This document shows, piece after piece, positions 1 to 9,188 of a DNA stretch of 60,509 bases (the stretch's first letter is position 1; every line of letters begins with the position of its first letter). Location of the stretch: positions 1 through 60,509 of the forward strand of contig QCTE01000006.1 of assembly GCA_003211275.1 (NCBI GenBank), read 5' to 3'. The position numbers and the translations under genes are program-made. Source of the DNA: Synechococcus sp. AG-673-A03 (GTDB lineage: Bacteria > Cyanobacteriota > Cyanobacteriia > PCC-6307 > Cyanobiaceae). Under the pieces are notes generated by a model, which did no database searches, was not told the DNA's origin, and was given only the letters and a program-made list of their open reading frames with translations.

Positions 1-103
1 CACTGACGGCGGGTTGGGCTGGCGCAGCCAGACCGAGGCCAGCCGCGAGCAGCATGCTGGCCTGGCTGATGGAGCGGATGAGAGGTGCCAGTGAATTGCG
101 CAC
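1..103 (-). CDS. Secreted or membrane protein, N-terminus only
   Basis: Reading leftward from a GTG at 103, the frame stays open to the window edge and encodes an N-terminus with a basic start (RNSLAPLIR), a hydrophobic core (MLLAAGLGLAAPA) and a likely cleavage region (APAQPA). This looks like a Sec signal peptide. The body of the protein lies outside the window, so no function can be given. It is divergent from purS with about 100 bases between the starts. An internal ATG (at MLLAAG) could be the start instead. Confidence 0.45.
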   Translation of the reverse strand, partial: MRNSLAPLIRSISQASMLLAAGLGLAAPAQPAVS

Positions 104-203
104 GGACTGGCTTTTGCAGCAAGGGGCTTTTTTCAACGTGCATTTCGTCGAACGAAAGCGGTCCCCTGGCCTGTCAATATTTAACAATTGCCGCTCGGAG
201 CCC

Positions 204-458
204 GTGCCGCGTTACCAAGCCCGCGTTCTCGTGCACCTGCGCCCATCGGTGCTCGATCCAGCCGGTGAGGCTGCCAGGGCAGCTGCGTCCCGTCTCGGTG
301 TGGATGGTGTGGAGCGACTGCGCATCGGCAAAGCTGTGGAACTGGAACTCGAGGCCTCCGATGAGGCGGAAGCACGCCGACATTTGGAGCTGCTCAGTGA
401 TCGGTTGCTTGCCAATCCTGTGATCGAGAACTGGACTCTTGAGTTGACCCAGTCATGA
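204..458 (+). CDS. purS: Phosphoribosylformylglycinamidine synthase subunit PurS
   Basis: 84 residues, the usual PurS size. PurS is the small subunit that holds PurL and PurQ together in the three-part FGAM synthase, the fourth step of de novo purine synthesis in the cytoplasm. The start is the GTG preceded by CGGAG four bases upstream. The product begins [21 protein letters not shown] and has the typical VLDPAG and G(x)4LRIGK stretches. The frame is open further upstream, but that extension has no family character. It overlaps purQ by 4 bases (ATGA), which couples their translation. Confidence 0.93.
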   Translation: MPRYQARVLVHLRPSVLDPAGEAARAAASRLGVDGVERLRIGKAVELELEASDEAEARRHLELLSDRLLANPVIENWTLELTQS

Positions 459-1108
459 CCATCGGGGTTGTCGTTTTTCCGGGATCGAACTGCGACCGTG
501 ATGTTCGTTGGGCGACCGAGGGCTGCCTGGGGATGCCAACGCGTTACCTCTGGCACGAGGAACGTGATCTGAGTGGTCTTGATGCGGTCGTTCTTCCAGG
601 GGGATTCAGCTACGGGGACTATCTGCGCTGTGGTGCAATCGCCAGATTCGCTCCAGTCCTTGAATCACTGCTCAGTTTCGCTTCATCCGGTGGACGGGTC
701 TTAGGCATCTGTAATGGTTTCCAGGTGTTGACAGAGCTGGGACTTCTGCCTGGAGCGCTCACCCGCAACCGTGATCTTCATTTCATCTGTGAAGACACCC
801 CTCTTTCGGTGGCGAGTGATCGCTCGCCATGGCTGTCTTCCCGTGGCCGTGGAAGCCAGTTGTCCCTGCCGATTGCCCATGGAGAGGGGCGCTACCAATG
901 CAGTGATGACACGCTGAAGCAGCTTCAGGACGATGACGCCATCGCCTTGCAGTACTGCGTGAACCCCAATGGTTCCTTGTCAGATATCGCCGGCATCACC
1001 AATGCCTCGGGTTCGGTGCTCGGACTGATGCCTCATCCTGAGCGCGCTTGTGATCAGCAGACGGGAGGAACGGCAGGTCGAGCCATCCTGGAAGCGCTGC
1101 TCTCCTGA
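455..1108 (+). CDS. purQ: Phosphoribosylformylglycinamidine synthase, glutaminase subunit
   Basis: 217 residues, full length. PurQ is a class I glutamine amidotransferase that hydrolyses glutamine and passes ammonia to PurL for FGAM synthesis. The nucleophile elbow GICNGFQ places the catalytic cysteine at residue 86, and the His-Glu pair is in HPERACD (about residues 194 and 196). The N-terminus [12 protein letters not shown] is typical of PurQ. It overlaps purS by 4 bases. purL is not in the window, as is common in cyanobacteria where purSQ and purL are unlinked. Confidence 0.96.
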   Translation: MTIGVVVFPGSNCDRDVRWATEGCLGMPTRYLWHEERDLSGLDAVVLPGGFSYGDYLRCGAIARFAPVLESLLSFASSGGRVLGICNGFQVLTELGLLPGALTRNRDLHFICEDTPLSVASDRSPWLSSRGRGSQLSLPIAHGEGRYQCSDDTLKQLQDDDAIALQYCVNPNGSLSDIAGITNASGSVLGLMPHPERACDQQTGGTAGRAILEALLS

Positions 1109-1111
1109 CCC

Positions 1112-2086
1112 ATGCGTCGTCGTTCTCTTCTGGCGCTGGCTCTTTCCGCCGGATCAGGAGTTGCTGTGTCCTTGGCTGGAGGCCATGGCCAAGCCACGTC
1201 CAGGCCGAGTCAACCTCGGCCAGTGCCTCCACTTCGCCGAGGCTCACGGCTGAGAGCCATCAATCCAGGCACGTGGATGGATCCTGAAACGGATTTCACG
1301 CCATTGCTGCAGCGATGCGCCGCCCAGGGGTGGCAGCTTGAAATTCCAGAGAGCGTCAGAGGTCAGTGGCAATGGTTCTCGGCCACCGATGATCAGCGGC
1401 GCGCCTCAATCGAAGACGCCTGGAACGACCCCACTCTCGATGGCGTGGTGTACGTAGGAGGTGGCTGGGGTGCTGCGCGTGTGCTGGAGTCTGGCCTGCG
1501 GTTTCCTGATCGCCCCTTCTGGTCTCTGGGTTTCTCTGACAGCAGTGCCCTGCTGCTCGCCCAGTGGCAGGCCGGTCTACTGGGAGCCATTCATGGCTCT
1601 GCCTGGGGAGTCGAAGAGCAGTGGCAACGCACTGTTGATCTGCTGAGCGGACGACCGACGCAACCATTGCAAGGCCGAGGACGACGCGGTCGTCAGGCAC
1701 GGGGACGACTGGTGGTGACGAACCTCACGGTTGCCACCCATCTGATCGGGACCCGTTGGTTCCCCTCGCTCCAAGGCGCGATTCTGGTGCTCGAGGATGT
1801 GGGCGAGGCACCTTATCGAGTGGACCGCATGCTCACCCAGTGGCGCAGCGCTGGTCTGTTCAAGGGGTTGGCAGGAGTGGCCTGTGGTCGCTTCAGCTGG
1901 AAAGAAGACGACGTTCTTCCTGGCGATTTCTCCATGCCGGAAATCCTTGAGGAACGTCTCAGTGATCTTGGCGTGCCTTTGGTGATGGATCTTCCTCTTG
2001 GTCATGGTCTGCCGAATTGGGCACTGCCTCTTGGACGCGATGCATTGCTCGATGCATCATCAGGACAACTCTCACTGCAGGTCTAA
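1112..2086 (+). CDS. S66-family peptidase (LD-carboxypeptidase-like), exported
   Basis: 324 residues, starting 3 bases after purQ. The N-terminus MRRRSLLALALSAGSG is a twin-arginine-like signal followed by a hydrophobic stretch, so export to the periplasm is likely. The S66 family cleaves the L-Lys/DAP-D-Ala bond of murein tetrapeptides during peptidoglycan recycling. The expected triad is visible: the Ser in GFSDSSALL (about Ser142), the Glu in LEDVGEAPYR and the His in LGHGLPN (about His298). Usual LdcA enzymes are cytoplasmic, so a signal peptide here is notable. The substrate is not proven. Confidence 0.85.
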   Translation: MRRRSLLALALSAGSGVAVSLAGGHGQATSRPSQPRPVPPLRRGSRLRAINPGTWMDPETDFTPLLQRCAAQGWQLEIPESVRGQWQWFSATDDQRRASIEDAWNDPTLDGVVYVGGGWGAARVLESGLRFPDRPFWSLGFSDSSALLLAQWQAGLLGAIHGSAWGVEEQWQRTVDLLSGRPTQPLQGRGRRGRQARGRLVVTNLTVATHLIGTRWFPSLQGAILVLEDVGEAPYRVDRMLTQWRSAGLFKGLAGVACGRFSWKEDDVLPGDFSMPEILEERLSDLGVPLVMDLPLGHGLPNWALPLGRDALLDASSGQLSLQV

Positions 2087-2096
2087 CGGGCCTCGT

Positions 2097-2777
2097 TCAG
2101 CGTCTGTTGCGCTCCTCATCCCTTCGGGTTTTGGCTCTTGTCTTTGTTCTCAACAGCAAGTCCATTGGAATAATCCCAAGACTCAGATACGGCACGAACT
2201 GAGGCGAAAATTCTGCAGCAAGACCAATCAACAGAAAGGCGGTAACGAAACTTGCTCCTCGATATCTTTTGAGTCCTGAGTCTTTGCGACCTTCGATGAG
2301 CACCGACTGCTCAAGCAGCTCGGGCTTCTGCCAGGCATGGATTGCGACGAGCCAACCAATGCCGCTGATCAATGCAAGGGTCCACCAGTAGAGAAGGCCA
2401 ACTCCCCTGGCTGCAATTATCTGATCATCATTCAATGAACCATAGAGTGCTGTGGGCCAGGGGAGAAAAACAATTAAGGCCATCCATAATGAATTCAACC
2501 AGAAAATTGTTCCATCAAAAGCTCTCATCGAATTGAAGACTTGGTTGTGCTTCATCCACAGCACGGAAAGGATTAAAAAGCTAAACCAAAACGTAAAGAT
2601 CTGGGATGAATTTTCGCTAATTAGTTGCCATATCGACTCTCCTTCCGTCGCTTTGATGTCAACTAATGGAAGCAGTTGAAGTGTGATGGCAATCGCAACG
2701 ACTGCGTCGGTGAAGTTGATCAATCGGTCGAAAGATCGCCGCTGAACGGGCGAGATTGAATTCTGTTCGCCGTCCAT
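2097..2777 (-). CDS. TMEM175/DUF1211-family potassium channel
   Basis: 226 residues with about six hydrophobic segments. The first helix carries RLINFTDAVVAIAITLQLL, the family's signature near the N-terminus (R...F(S/T)DAV.AIA.TL), whose leucine/isoleucine ring forms the pore in bacterial TMEM175 channels. These are K+ leak channels of the cytoplasmic membrane that lack the TVGYG filter. The gene converges on the S66 peptidase with a 10-base gap. DNA in this gene is more AT-rich than its neighbours. Family assignment is firm; ion selectivity is inferred. Confidence 0.85.
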   Translation of the reverse strand: MDGEQNSISPVQRRSFDRLINFTDAVVAIAITLQLLPLVDIKATEGESIWQLISENSSQIFTFWFSFLILSVLWMKHNQVFNSMRAFDGTIFWLNSLWMALIVFLPWPTALYGSLNDDQIIAARGVGLLYWWTLALISGIGWLVAIHAWQKPELLEQSVLIEGRKDSGLKRYRGASFVTAFLLIGLAAEFSPQFVPYLSLGIIPMDLLLRTKTRAKTRRDEERNRR

Positions 2778-3013
2778 TCAAGATTGATCAAAGGATTCCC
2801 ATCTTAGATCTCTCCTTGATCTGAGTTCAACTCTTCATTGGTGATTTGATCAGTGTGATGATTGGATCAAATGTTGCAAGTCTCTTCTTTCAGAATTGGT
2901 TGACTGAGATTAGTTTGTTCAATCAGGTTTCTTGTGGCTGATGATGATTGATGGAGGTTTGCTTCGCCATTGAACGAGTCGCCGCCGAATCTTCGAGGTC
3001 TTCGATTAACCGT

Positions 3014-3042
3014 AAAAAAAAAGGGGCCTGATGGCCCCTTTG
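3014..3042 (-). terminator. Rho-independent terminator after class II aldolase
   Basis: An 8-bp perfect stem (AAGGGGCC / GGCCCCTT) with a 4-base loop is followed on the minus strand by a run of Ts. It lies about 25 bases beyond the stop codon of the class II aldolase gene. Confidence 0.85.
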
Positions 3043-3068
3043 CGATGCACGTTGTGTGGTCAAGTTGA

Positions 3069-4142
3069 TCAGACAGCAACAGCAGCTTTGGGATCCAGTG
3101 CGCCTTTGGCATAGAGGCCGGCGTAGTAGGTGATGCTCTGCTGTTGAATCTTGCTGGCGTTGCCTGCGGCCCAGAACTGCTGATAGCGGTCGAGGCAGAC
3201 CTGCTTCATGTATTTACGGGCTGGCTTGTTGAAATGGCGGGGATCAAAATTGGCTGGATCGGCGATCGCCGCTTCACGCACTGCCGCAGTAAAGGCAAGG
3301 CGATTGTCGGTGTCGATGTTCACTTTGCGAACACCATTGCGAATTCCTTCCTGGATTTCCTCCACAGGAACCCCATAGGTTTCTGGAATTGAACCACCAT
3401 GTTTGTTGATCATCTCCAGCCACTCCTGGGGCACGGAAGAAGAACCGTGCATCACGAGGTGCGTGTTGGGGATTGCTTTATGAATCTCAGCGATCCGGCT
3501 GATCGCCAGCACTTCACCGGTGGGTTTGCGAGTGAATTTGTAAGCACCATGGCTGGTGCCGATCGCGATGGCCAGCGCGTCACATTTTGTTTTGGCCACG
3601 AAATCCGCGGCTTCTGCGGGATCTGTCAGCAGCATGTCCTTGGAGAGCTCACCTTCGAAGCCATGGCCGTCTTCAGCTTCACCTTTTCCGGTCTCCAGTG
3701 AGCCAAGGCATCCCAGCTCACCTTCGACACTGACGCCAACGGAGTGAGCGAAATCCACAACCTGTTTGGTGACAGCAACGTTGTAGTCGTAGCTGGCGGG
3801 TGTTTTGGCATCAGCTTCGAGGGATCCATCCATCATCACGGAGGTGAATCCATTGATTGCAGCTGAATAGCAGGTGTCAGGAGCATTGCCATGGTCCTGA
3901 TGCATCACCACGGGAATGTGGGGATAGGTTTCAGTGGCAGCCAGGATCAGGTGGCGCAGAAAAATCTCACCTGCGTAGCTGCGTGCGCCACGGGAAGCCT
4001 GCAGGATGACCGGACTATCGGTCTCGTCGGCCGCTTCCATGATTGCCTGCACCTGTTCAAGGTTGTTGACGTTGAATGCAGGAATGCCGTAGCCGTTTTC
4101 GGCAGCGTGGTCGAGCAGAAGCCGAAGCGGAACGAGCGCCAT
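3069..4142 (-). CDS. cbbA: Fructose-bisphosphate aldolase, class II
   Basis: 357 residues. It splits or forms fructose 1,6-bisphosphate (and sedoheptulose 1,7-bisphosphate in the Calvin cycle) from DHAP and an aldose phosphate, using a metal ion. Metal and catalytic residues are visible in HQDHGNAP (His and Asp), GTSHGAYKF and [12 protein letters not shown]. The N-terminus [27 protein letters not shown] is typical of the CbbA/Fba type. The start has no clear Shine-Dalgarno, and an intrinsic terminator ends only 11 bases upstream of the ATG. So the transcript must start downstream of or read through that terminator (see the leader feature). The class I aldolase gene is directly upstream on the same strand. 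Confidence 0.96.
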   Translation of the reverse strand: MALVPLRLLLDHAAENGYGIPAFNVNNLEQVQAIMEAADETDSPVILQASRGARSYAGEIFLRHLILAATETYPHIPVVMHQDHGNAPDTCYSAAINGFTSVMMDGSLEADAKTPASYDYNVAVTKQVVDFAHSVGVSVEGELGCLGSLETGKGEAEDGHGFEGELSKDMLLTDPAEAADFVAKTKCDALAIAIGTSHGAYKFTRKPTGEVLAISRIAEIHKAIPNTHLVMHGSSSVPQEWLEMINKHGGSIPETYGVPVEEIQEGIRNGVRKVNIDTDNRLAFTAAVREAAIADPANFDPRHFNKPARKYMKQVCLDRYQQFWAAGNASKIQQQSITYYAGLYAKGALDPKAAVAV

Positions 4143-4269
4143 AGAGAAAGTCCAAAAAAAAGCCCTATCGGACTAAAAGGTCCGTAGGGCAGAGACTTTA
4201 CCTGAGAGATGTTTGATTTGTCACGCATACTTGTTTCACAAGTGTTGCCAGGCTGTGCGTGATGCTGAA
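4143..4269 (-). promoter_or_regulatory. Structured leader with attenuator-like terminator before cbbA
   Basis: Read on the minus strand, the 127 bases between the two aldolase genes hold: a 7-bp stem TCACGCA/TGCGTGA (4262-4256 with 4227-4221) enclosing a 6-bp hairpin ACTTGT-GAA-ACAAGT; a linker; then a terminator GCCCTA..GGAC/GTCC..TAGGGC (4190-4162) with eight Ts. The segments GCCTGG (4253-4248) and TCAGGT (4205-4200) could form a pseudoknot with two G-U pairs. AAAGTC (4199-4194) can pair with GACTTT (4152-4147), just before the start codon. No known aptamer could be matched. A regulated attenuator or riboswitch is an inference from this layout; a plain terminator for the upstream gene is the alternative. 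Confidence 0.55.
4154..4190 (-). terminator. Rho-independent terminator between the aldolase genes
   Basis: Stem GCCCTA with inner GGAC/GTCC and an eight-T tail on the minus strand. It ends 11 bases before the cbbA ATG and begins about 80 bases after the stop of the class I aldolase gene. Confidence 0.85.
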
Positions 4270-5337
4270 TCAGTAGGTGTAGCCCGCTACGAACAGCTGC
4301 TCGTCGGAGGAAGGCTGTGATCCGGGAACGTAGCGACCGAGTGAGGCCTCAGAGTTGGCCTGGGCGCGTGCCAGCAGTGCTTTCTGGCCGGCTTCCAGGT
4401 TCGTGCCAGCCCATCCCTTCAGGCAGGAGTGCTGCAGTGCTCTTCCGTAGGAGAAGCCAAGATTCCATTTCGCTTTGCGCTCGATGGTGTTCATGTTGTT
4501 CAGGTAAACCGAAGCGGCTTCTTCGCTCAGGCCACCGGAGAGGAAGACGATGCCGGGAACACTGGCGGGAACGCTGCGCTCGAGGGTGCGCACGGTCATT
4601 GCAGCAACTTTGGCTGGATCGGCCTTCTCTGAGCAATCGGCTCCCTGCACGGTCATCGATGGCTTCAGAAGAGTGCCCTCGAGCAGAACACCATTGGCCT
4701 GGCAGGCGTTGTAGACCTCTTGGATTACGTGTTCCTGAATTCGGGCAGTGGTTTCGATGGTGTGATCGCCATCCATCAGGATCTCTGGCTCCACAATCGG
4801 CACCAGGCCAGATTCCTGCACTGAGCGTGCATAACGAGCCAGTCCCCAGGCGTTCTCCCGAACAGACAGTGGTGAGGGGCAGCCGTCAGATGTGATCTGC
4901 AGAACAGCGCGCCATTTTGCGAAACGTGCTCCCTGGGCGTAATAGTCAGCGGCACGCTCGACCAATCCGTCCAGGCCGGTACAAAGGGTTTCAACCGAGC
5001 CTGCGCCGACGAGCGGTCGAAGTCCCATGTCGACCTTGATGCCGGGAATGATGCCCAGCTTCCCCAGCTTGCTCACCATGGACTCGCCGTCGGCATGGTT
5101 TTGGAACAGGGTCTCTTCGTAAAGAATGGCTCCGCTGATGAAGTCTCCGAGACCGGCTGCGGTGAAGAGCATCCCGCGGTAGGCCTGACGATTGGCTTCG
5201 GTGTTCTCAACACCAATGGAGCCCAATCGCTTGCCAACGGTCTTGGTGGATTCATCCACAGCGAGAATCCCTTTGCCAGGCGTGGCGAGAGATTGTGCCG
5301 TTGCAATCAGTTCGGAGGAATAATCAGACAGTGCCAT
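4270..5337 (-). CDS. fda: Fructose-bisphosphate aldolase, class I
   Basis: 355 residues from the ATG of MALSDYSSELIATAQSLATP, which matches the conserved N-terminus; the frame is open for 29 more upstream codons that look non-coding. Class I enzymes use a Schiff-base lysine rather than a metal; it is the Lys of LLEGTLLKPSMTVQG. Other family blocks are GKGILAVDEST and VFLSGGLSEE. The gene sits directly upstream of the class II enzyme, so the cell has metal-free and metal-dependent versions of the same Calvin cycle/glycolysis step next to each other. Confidence 0.95.
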   Translation of the reverse strand: MALSDYSSELIATAQSLATPGKGILAVDESTKTVGKRLGSIGVENTEANRQAYRGMLFTAAGLGDFISGAILYEETLFQNHADGESMVSKLGKLGIIPGIKVDMGLRPLVGAGSVETLCTGLDGLVERAADYYAQGARFAKWRAVLQITSDGCPSPLSVRENAWGLARYARSVQESGLVPIVEPEILMDGDHTIETTARIQEHVIQEVYNACQANGVLLEGTLLKPSMTVQGADCSEKADPAKVAAMTVRTLERSVPASVPGIVFLSGGLSEEAASVYLNNMNTIERKAKWNLGFSYGRALQHSCLKGWAGTNLEAGQKALLARAQANSEASLGRYVPGSQPSSDEQLFVAGYTY

Positions 5338-5584
5338 TTGATTCTTCGGAATTGAGAGAGTCTCGGGGTCTCTAAGGACACCTAACCCTCTCTGTTTACA
5401 CCCTTGCGTAAAATTTGCTACCAAGCCACTGAATCATTTGATTGTTGCCGCTCTGATTGGTTGCAGCGAGCTGGCAACTGGGCTATGTGCTTGCAGGCTC
5501 ATGTCGACCTGTCCGTTCAGTTGACGACCTGCTGTCAATTCCTTCTTCTTGATCAATCTTCCTGTGCTCGGGACTGTGGGGCAT
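5338..5584. other. Non-coding stretch upstream of class I aldolase
   Basis: About 250 bases between the aldolase gene and the terminator of the phosphatase-like gene. The part nearest the aldolase start, on the minus strand, carries a short purine-rich imperfect palindrome (AGAGACCCCGAGACTCTCT). No convincing gene was seen; it probably holds the fda promoter. Confidence 0.4.
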
Positions 5585-5614
5585 AAAAAAGCCGGCTCCA
5601 CAAGGAGCCAGCTT
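5585..5614 (-). terminator. Strong hairpin terminator, likely bidirectional
   Basis: Stem AGCCGGCTCC / GGAGCCAGCT (5590-5599 with 5604-5613) with one mismatch, a 4-base loop and T runs on both strands (six Ts on minus, five on plus). It lies just after the stop of the phosphatase-like lipoprotein gene. Confidence 0.85.
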
Positions 5615-5650
5615 TTTGGTCTTTGAAGTCTCAATCCGGAGTAGGCCGAA

Positions 5651-6400
5651 TCAAAGTTGAGACAGAGCCTCCCATTGATTGGGGAGGATCTTGGCGACTA
5701 GCTCGAATTTGTCATCTCCGAGGGGCTTTGCAACGTAGGCAACACCCATTGGTGCGGGATAAATTCCATTGGTTGGGACGACGGGCATCGTCACTCCCTG
5801 GAATGGATCATCGTGCCCAACGAGGAATGTGTTTTTCCCGGTCTCAGGCACTGCGGACATCAATGGAGCAACGCGAGCCGCATACTCCTTGTAATCCTCA
5901 GGAGTGCACTCAACACAGGGCAGGAAGTTCAGTTTTGAATTCTTGGTGTAAGTGCCGAAAGCCAGATCAGCTGTGTTGTACGCACGGCAGTAATCGCTTG
6001 AGATGACATCTCCCACAGGGATGCCTGCGGCCTTAATACCTTCGCCGATCACTTTGGCATCAGCCTTGCCTTCGGTACTCAGGCGCCGCTGGGTGTTGCA
6101 GTCGGCGAGATTCAGTGCAGGACTGACTTGGTCACCCCAATCCTTGACGGTTTTCGTATGGCGGATATAGATGACATGACCTCCATCTCTCAAGGCGCTG
6201 ACAAGATCCTTGCCTTCGACTTTGTTGACGAAATCTTCGTTGTTCTTTTCTCCGGAAAGGGTGGTGTCGTTTTGCTCATAGGCTTCGACTCCACTTCTGT
6301 CTGCAGATAGTTGTTCCTTGGATGAATCGTCGCTGACCGATCCAGAGGAGCACGCCGCCATCAAGAGGAGGGCCGCAAAACAAGACGCTTTTTTGATCAT
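5651..6400 (-). CDS. Lipoprotein of the histidine phosphatase superfamily
   Basis: 249 residues. The N-terminus MIKKASCFAALLLMAACSSG ends in a lipobox (LMAAC), so lipid anchoring outside the cytoplasmic membrane is likely. The domain has the superfamily's first active-site block as YIRHTKT (RHT instead of RHG), followed by LSTEGKADA, DVISSDYCRAYNTAD (the usual SSxxxRxxxTA) and LVGHDDPF (second catalytic His). The substrate cannot be told from sequence. It has its own terminator and stands alone. Confidence 0.85.
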   Translation of the reverse strand: MIKKASCFAALLLMAACSSGSVSDDSSKEQLSADRSGVEAYEQNDTTLSGEKNNEDFVNKVEGKDLVSALRDGGHVIYIRHTKTVKDWGDQVSPALNLADCNTQRRLSTEGKADAKVIGEGIKAAGIPVGDVISSDYCRAYNTADLAFGTYTKNSKLNFLPCVECTPEDYKEYAARVAPLMSAVPETGKNTFLVGHDDPFQGVTMPVVPTNGIYPAPMGVAYVAKPLGDDKFELVAKILPNQWEALSQL

Positions 6401-6515
6401 TGATCAAAGAAAATTCATCATTATTAAAGCCATTTCATATTTGTGTGGCACTATCAAAGTCACGCAAAGCGGTCACGGTTGATACAAGTTGAAGGCGTGC
6501 GGCTCGTTGTCTGGA

Positions 6516-7595
6516 TCAGCACGACGACAACGTCTTGTCGCAGGCCTGCTGGCTCGCGAGACCTTCAGCGAGGCCAGGCACCATCGGATGGCCTTTCTGA
6601 ATGCTCTGTGCCCACCAGCTCTGAAGACGAGCGACCGGTGCTACGCGTCCATCACTCCATGTCATCGCGAAGCGCAAATCCTCATCCGGTTGGACGTTGC
6701 GAGGCGCTTCTCCGCCTTGTTGCAGGGTGAGCGAAAAGCCATGCACATAATCCTTTTGGTTCTCACTCCCCAGAACCAGGCTGCCCTTGGATCCGTAGAT
6801 CTCAATCCAGCAACCACGACCATTGCGGGCAACCGAAGACAGGGCGAGTTGTGCGGCGACGGTTCCACCCTGATGGGTCCCTAAGTCCACATTGATCAGG
6901 GCGATGTCGTCAGCATCAACGGCGCGCATGCTGCCTTCGGAATCGGGTCGCTGTTCAATGGCGGTGCGTGTCATGGCCTGTGGTTCTCCAACAGCGCCGA
7001 TCAACCACGCCAAGGTGTCAAAAGCATGGGTGCCAAGCGCTCCGATGACACCCCCACCTTGGTTGGCCTGCGAATACCAGTTCCAGGCACGTTGCGGGTT
7101 GGCTCTGCTGCTCATCAACCAATCCAGTTTCACGAGCCAGGGAGTCCCCACAGCTCCCTGCTCGAGAAGGCGTGCTGCCTGTTGAAACAGGGGAACTGCC
7201 CTGTATTCGAAATCCACGGCAACGCTGAGACCTCTGCCGATGGCTTCACGCTGAAGATCCGCCACCTCACCCGCATTCAGGGCGACGGGCTTCTCAAGCA
7301 GCAGATGTTTGCCCGCCTTCAGCGCTCGCATTGCCAGCTCAAAACGGGCTGCCGGTGGTGTGGCAATGATCACTGCATCGACTCGGGAATCCTCGAGCAG
7401 TGAGTCCCAGCAGTGGTAACCCTTCAGACCGGAGTTGCTACAGGCCCGATCCAGTCGATCCTGCCGTCGGTGCCAGAGAGCGACAGGTTCCAGCTCGGGA
7501 ACGTTCTGAAGAGCGGGCAGATGCACCGCTTCGCCGAAGCCGAGGCCGGCGATGGCAACACCAATCGGGCGTTGAGAGATCGGGCTGGGAGCCAT
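6516..7595 (-). CDS. Gfo/Idh/MocA family oxidoreductase
   Basis: 359 residues. The N-terminal Rossmann segment GVAIAGLGFGEAVHLPAL binds NAD(P); the AGKHLLLEKPVALN block carries the EKP motif with the catalytic-site lysine. The C-terminal half has the alpha/beta sheet domain with GTHAFDTLAWL. Members oxidise or reduce sugars, inositol or biliverdin; the substrate here is not evident. It is followed on the minus strand side by the accD pair upstream, with 31 bases between. Confidence 0.85.
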   Translation of the reverse strand: MAPSPISQRPIGVAIAGLGFGEAVHLPALQNVPELEPVALWHRRQDRLDRACSNSGLKGYHCWDSLLEDSRVDAVIIATPPAARFELAMRALKAGKHLLLEKPVALNAGEVADLQREAIGRGLSVAVDFEYRAVPLFQQAARLLEQGAVGTPWLVKLDWLMSSRANPQRAWNWYSQANQGGGVIGALGTHAFDTLAWLIGAVGEPQAMTRTAIEQRPDSEGSMRAVDADDIALINVDLGTHQGGTVAAQLALSSVARNGRGCWIEIYGSKGSLVLGSENQKDYVHGFSLTLQQGGEAPRNVQPDEDLRFAMTWSDGRVAPVARLQSWWAQSIQKGHPMVPGLAEGLASQQACDKTLSSC

Positions 7596-7626
7596 GGAGA
7601 AGCGGGCGGCGGATAAAAGGACGCAG

Positions 7627-8037
7627 TCAGACCAGCTCTGAACTGCAGACGGCGTTGATGACTTCGGTGATCAGATCATCCTCAGCCGGCGCTTCCCAGT
7701 CAGCCCTGAAGCGGGGCAGTCCGTTCTTCTGAGTGTCTCGGTAGAGCGACTGATCACAATCGATTTCCATCACCACAAGCGTTCCCAGGGCAGGCGATTC
7801 ATCCTCGGTTTTCAGGCTGTATCGACTGAGAACTGACACATTGCCCTCTCTTGTTCTGCGGAGGCTTCCTGCGTCCCACCACTGTTGCCCTTCGCTGGTT
7901 GATGGCACTTCACGCCAATCAACAGGACCGGCGAAAACCGGCTGAGCGACAACCGGCTGCGTTACAACCACAATTAATAAAGCCGACAGTGCTGATGTCA
8001 GCCACTGATGGACTCGGGTCATTAAATAGTTGTTCAT
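7627..8037 (-). CDS. Conserved secreted protein, unknown function
   Basis: 136 residues. The N-terminal ~33 residues are a signal peptide ([24 protein letters not shown]). The mature part has [33 protein letters not shown] and a C-terminal INAVCSS, with two cysteines that could form a disulfide. It begins inside the stop of accD (ATGA overlap), so the two are translated as a pair. This arrangement looks like a picocyanobacterial conserved hypothetical that gauges trichome/cell-wall context poorly; no function is assigned. Confidence 0.7.
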   Translation of the reverse strand: MNNYLMTRVHQWLTSALSALLIVVVTQPVVAQPVFAGPVDWREVPSTSEGQQWWDAGSLRRTREGNVSVLSRYSLKTEDESPALGTLVVMEIDCDQSLYRDTQKNGLPRFRADWEAPAEDDLITEVINAVCSSELV

Positions 8038-8915
8038 GCCTCGACGGCGACCTCTGGACGACAGCCATGCAGGCTTAAGAGCGTTGCCAAAGTGTTCTTC
8101 AACTGTGTTCGCGGCACGATTGTGTCAACGAATCCATGCTCTTGGAGATACTCGGCCGTTTGGAAGTTATCGGGAAGCTTCTCCCGCAGGGTTTGTTCAA
8201 TGACTCTCCGGCCGGCAAAACCGATCAGAGCCTTGGGTTCGGCGAGGATCAAATCGCCGAGCATGGCGAAGCTCGCTGTGACGCCTCCTGTGGTGGGGTG
8301 CGTCAGCAGCGGCATGTAAAGCACACCCGCTTCGCGATGGCGTTCCAGCGCTCCGGAAATCTTGGCCATCTGCATGAGGCTCAGCATGCCTTCCTGCATG
8401 CGTGCGCCTCCGGAGGCACAGACGATCAGTAATGGAAGGTGTTTGGCAGTGGCCGCCTCGATCAGACGGGTGATTTTTTCTCCCACAACCGAGCCCATGG
8501 ACCCCCCCATGAAACGGAAATCCATGACCGCAAGGGCCATGGGGATCTCATCCACCCTGCAGAGTCCCGTAATCACCCCATCGCGAAGCCCTGTGCTGGC
8601 TTGGGTTTCGCGCAGACGGTCGGCATAGGCTCGTCGATCCTTGAACCCCAGCGGGTCAGTGGGAGTCAGGTCTTCGTCAAGCGGTTCAAAGCTTCCTTCG
8701 TCAGCAATGATCGCGATTCGCTCAGCACTAAAGATGCGGTGGTGGTAACTGCAGTTGCCGCAAACACTTGAATTGGCCAGAAGGTCTTTGCGATAGACCA
8801 CCTGGGAGCACTCAGGACATTTGCTCCAGAGGCCATCCCCCTCCTCGGGTTCTTGCGCGACCTTGACCACGGACTGACCCTTGCGGCGATCAGCGAACCA
8901 GTCGAAAAGAGACAC
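8034..8915 (-). CDS. accD: Acetyl-CoA carboxylase, carboxyltransferase beta subunit
   Basis: 293 residues, full length. With AccA it transfers the carboxyl group from biotin on AccB to acetyl-CoA, making malonyl-CoA for fatty acids. The N-terminal zinc ribbon is visible as CPECSQ...CGNC (about residues 33-55). The crotonase-like core shows [28 protein letters not shown] and [12 protein letters not shown]. Overlaps the following small secreted gene by 4 bases. Confidence 0.96.
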   Translation of the reverse strand: MSLFDWFADRRKGQSVVKVAQEPEEGDGLWSKCPECSQVVYRKDLLANSSVCGNCSYHHRIFSAERIAIIADEGSFEPLDEDLTPTDPLGFKDRRAYADRLRETQASTGLRDGVITGLCRVDEIPMALAVMDFRFMGGSMGSVVGEKITRLIEAATAKHLPLLIVCASGGARMQEGMLSLMQMAKISGALERHREAGVLYMPLLTHPTTGGVTASFAMLGDLILAEPKALIGFAGRRVIEQTLREKLPDNFQTAEYLQEHGFVDTIVPRTQLKNTLATLLSLHGCRPEVAVEA

Positions 8916-9188
8916 GGGGACAATCCAGACCAGCCCATTAAAAGACGAACCGTGCCGAGAACCCAGACATCGAGGCTTTTGGTTGTTCCTAGGAGCATTT
9001 TTAAGACGATGTTGATGCAGTTTTCTGTCTCAATTCCACTCACAGTCAGCCGCTTAATCGAGCACCGAGCCGACGACACTGGTATGTAACATTAGTCACC
9101 TAAGAGGCGAGGCCGCAGCGGTTTTTAATCTTTGCTCTAGGGCTCACATGCGGTTGCTTGTCTATAAAAAATTATTGGCTTTCTTTTA

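Noticed and set aside
4191-4215. Glycine riboswitch-like string (CTCTCAGGTAAAG on minus strand) before cbbA
   Set aside because: The 3' half of a glycine aptamer was resembled, but the matching GGAGAG 5' half and the CCGAAGG core are absent, so a gcvT-type aptamer is not supported.
4317-4895. 192-codon plus-strand frame across class I aldolase
   Set aside because: Antisense shadow; Arg/Ser-rich translation with no family features.
8666-9079. 137-codon open frame on minus strand over the accD 5' region
   Set aside because: Mostly antisense/alternate frame of accD and the accD upstream gap; no family features and it has no start that does not overlap accD.
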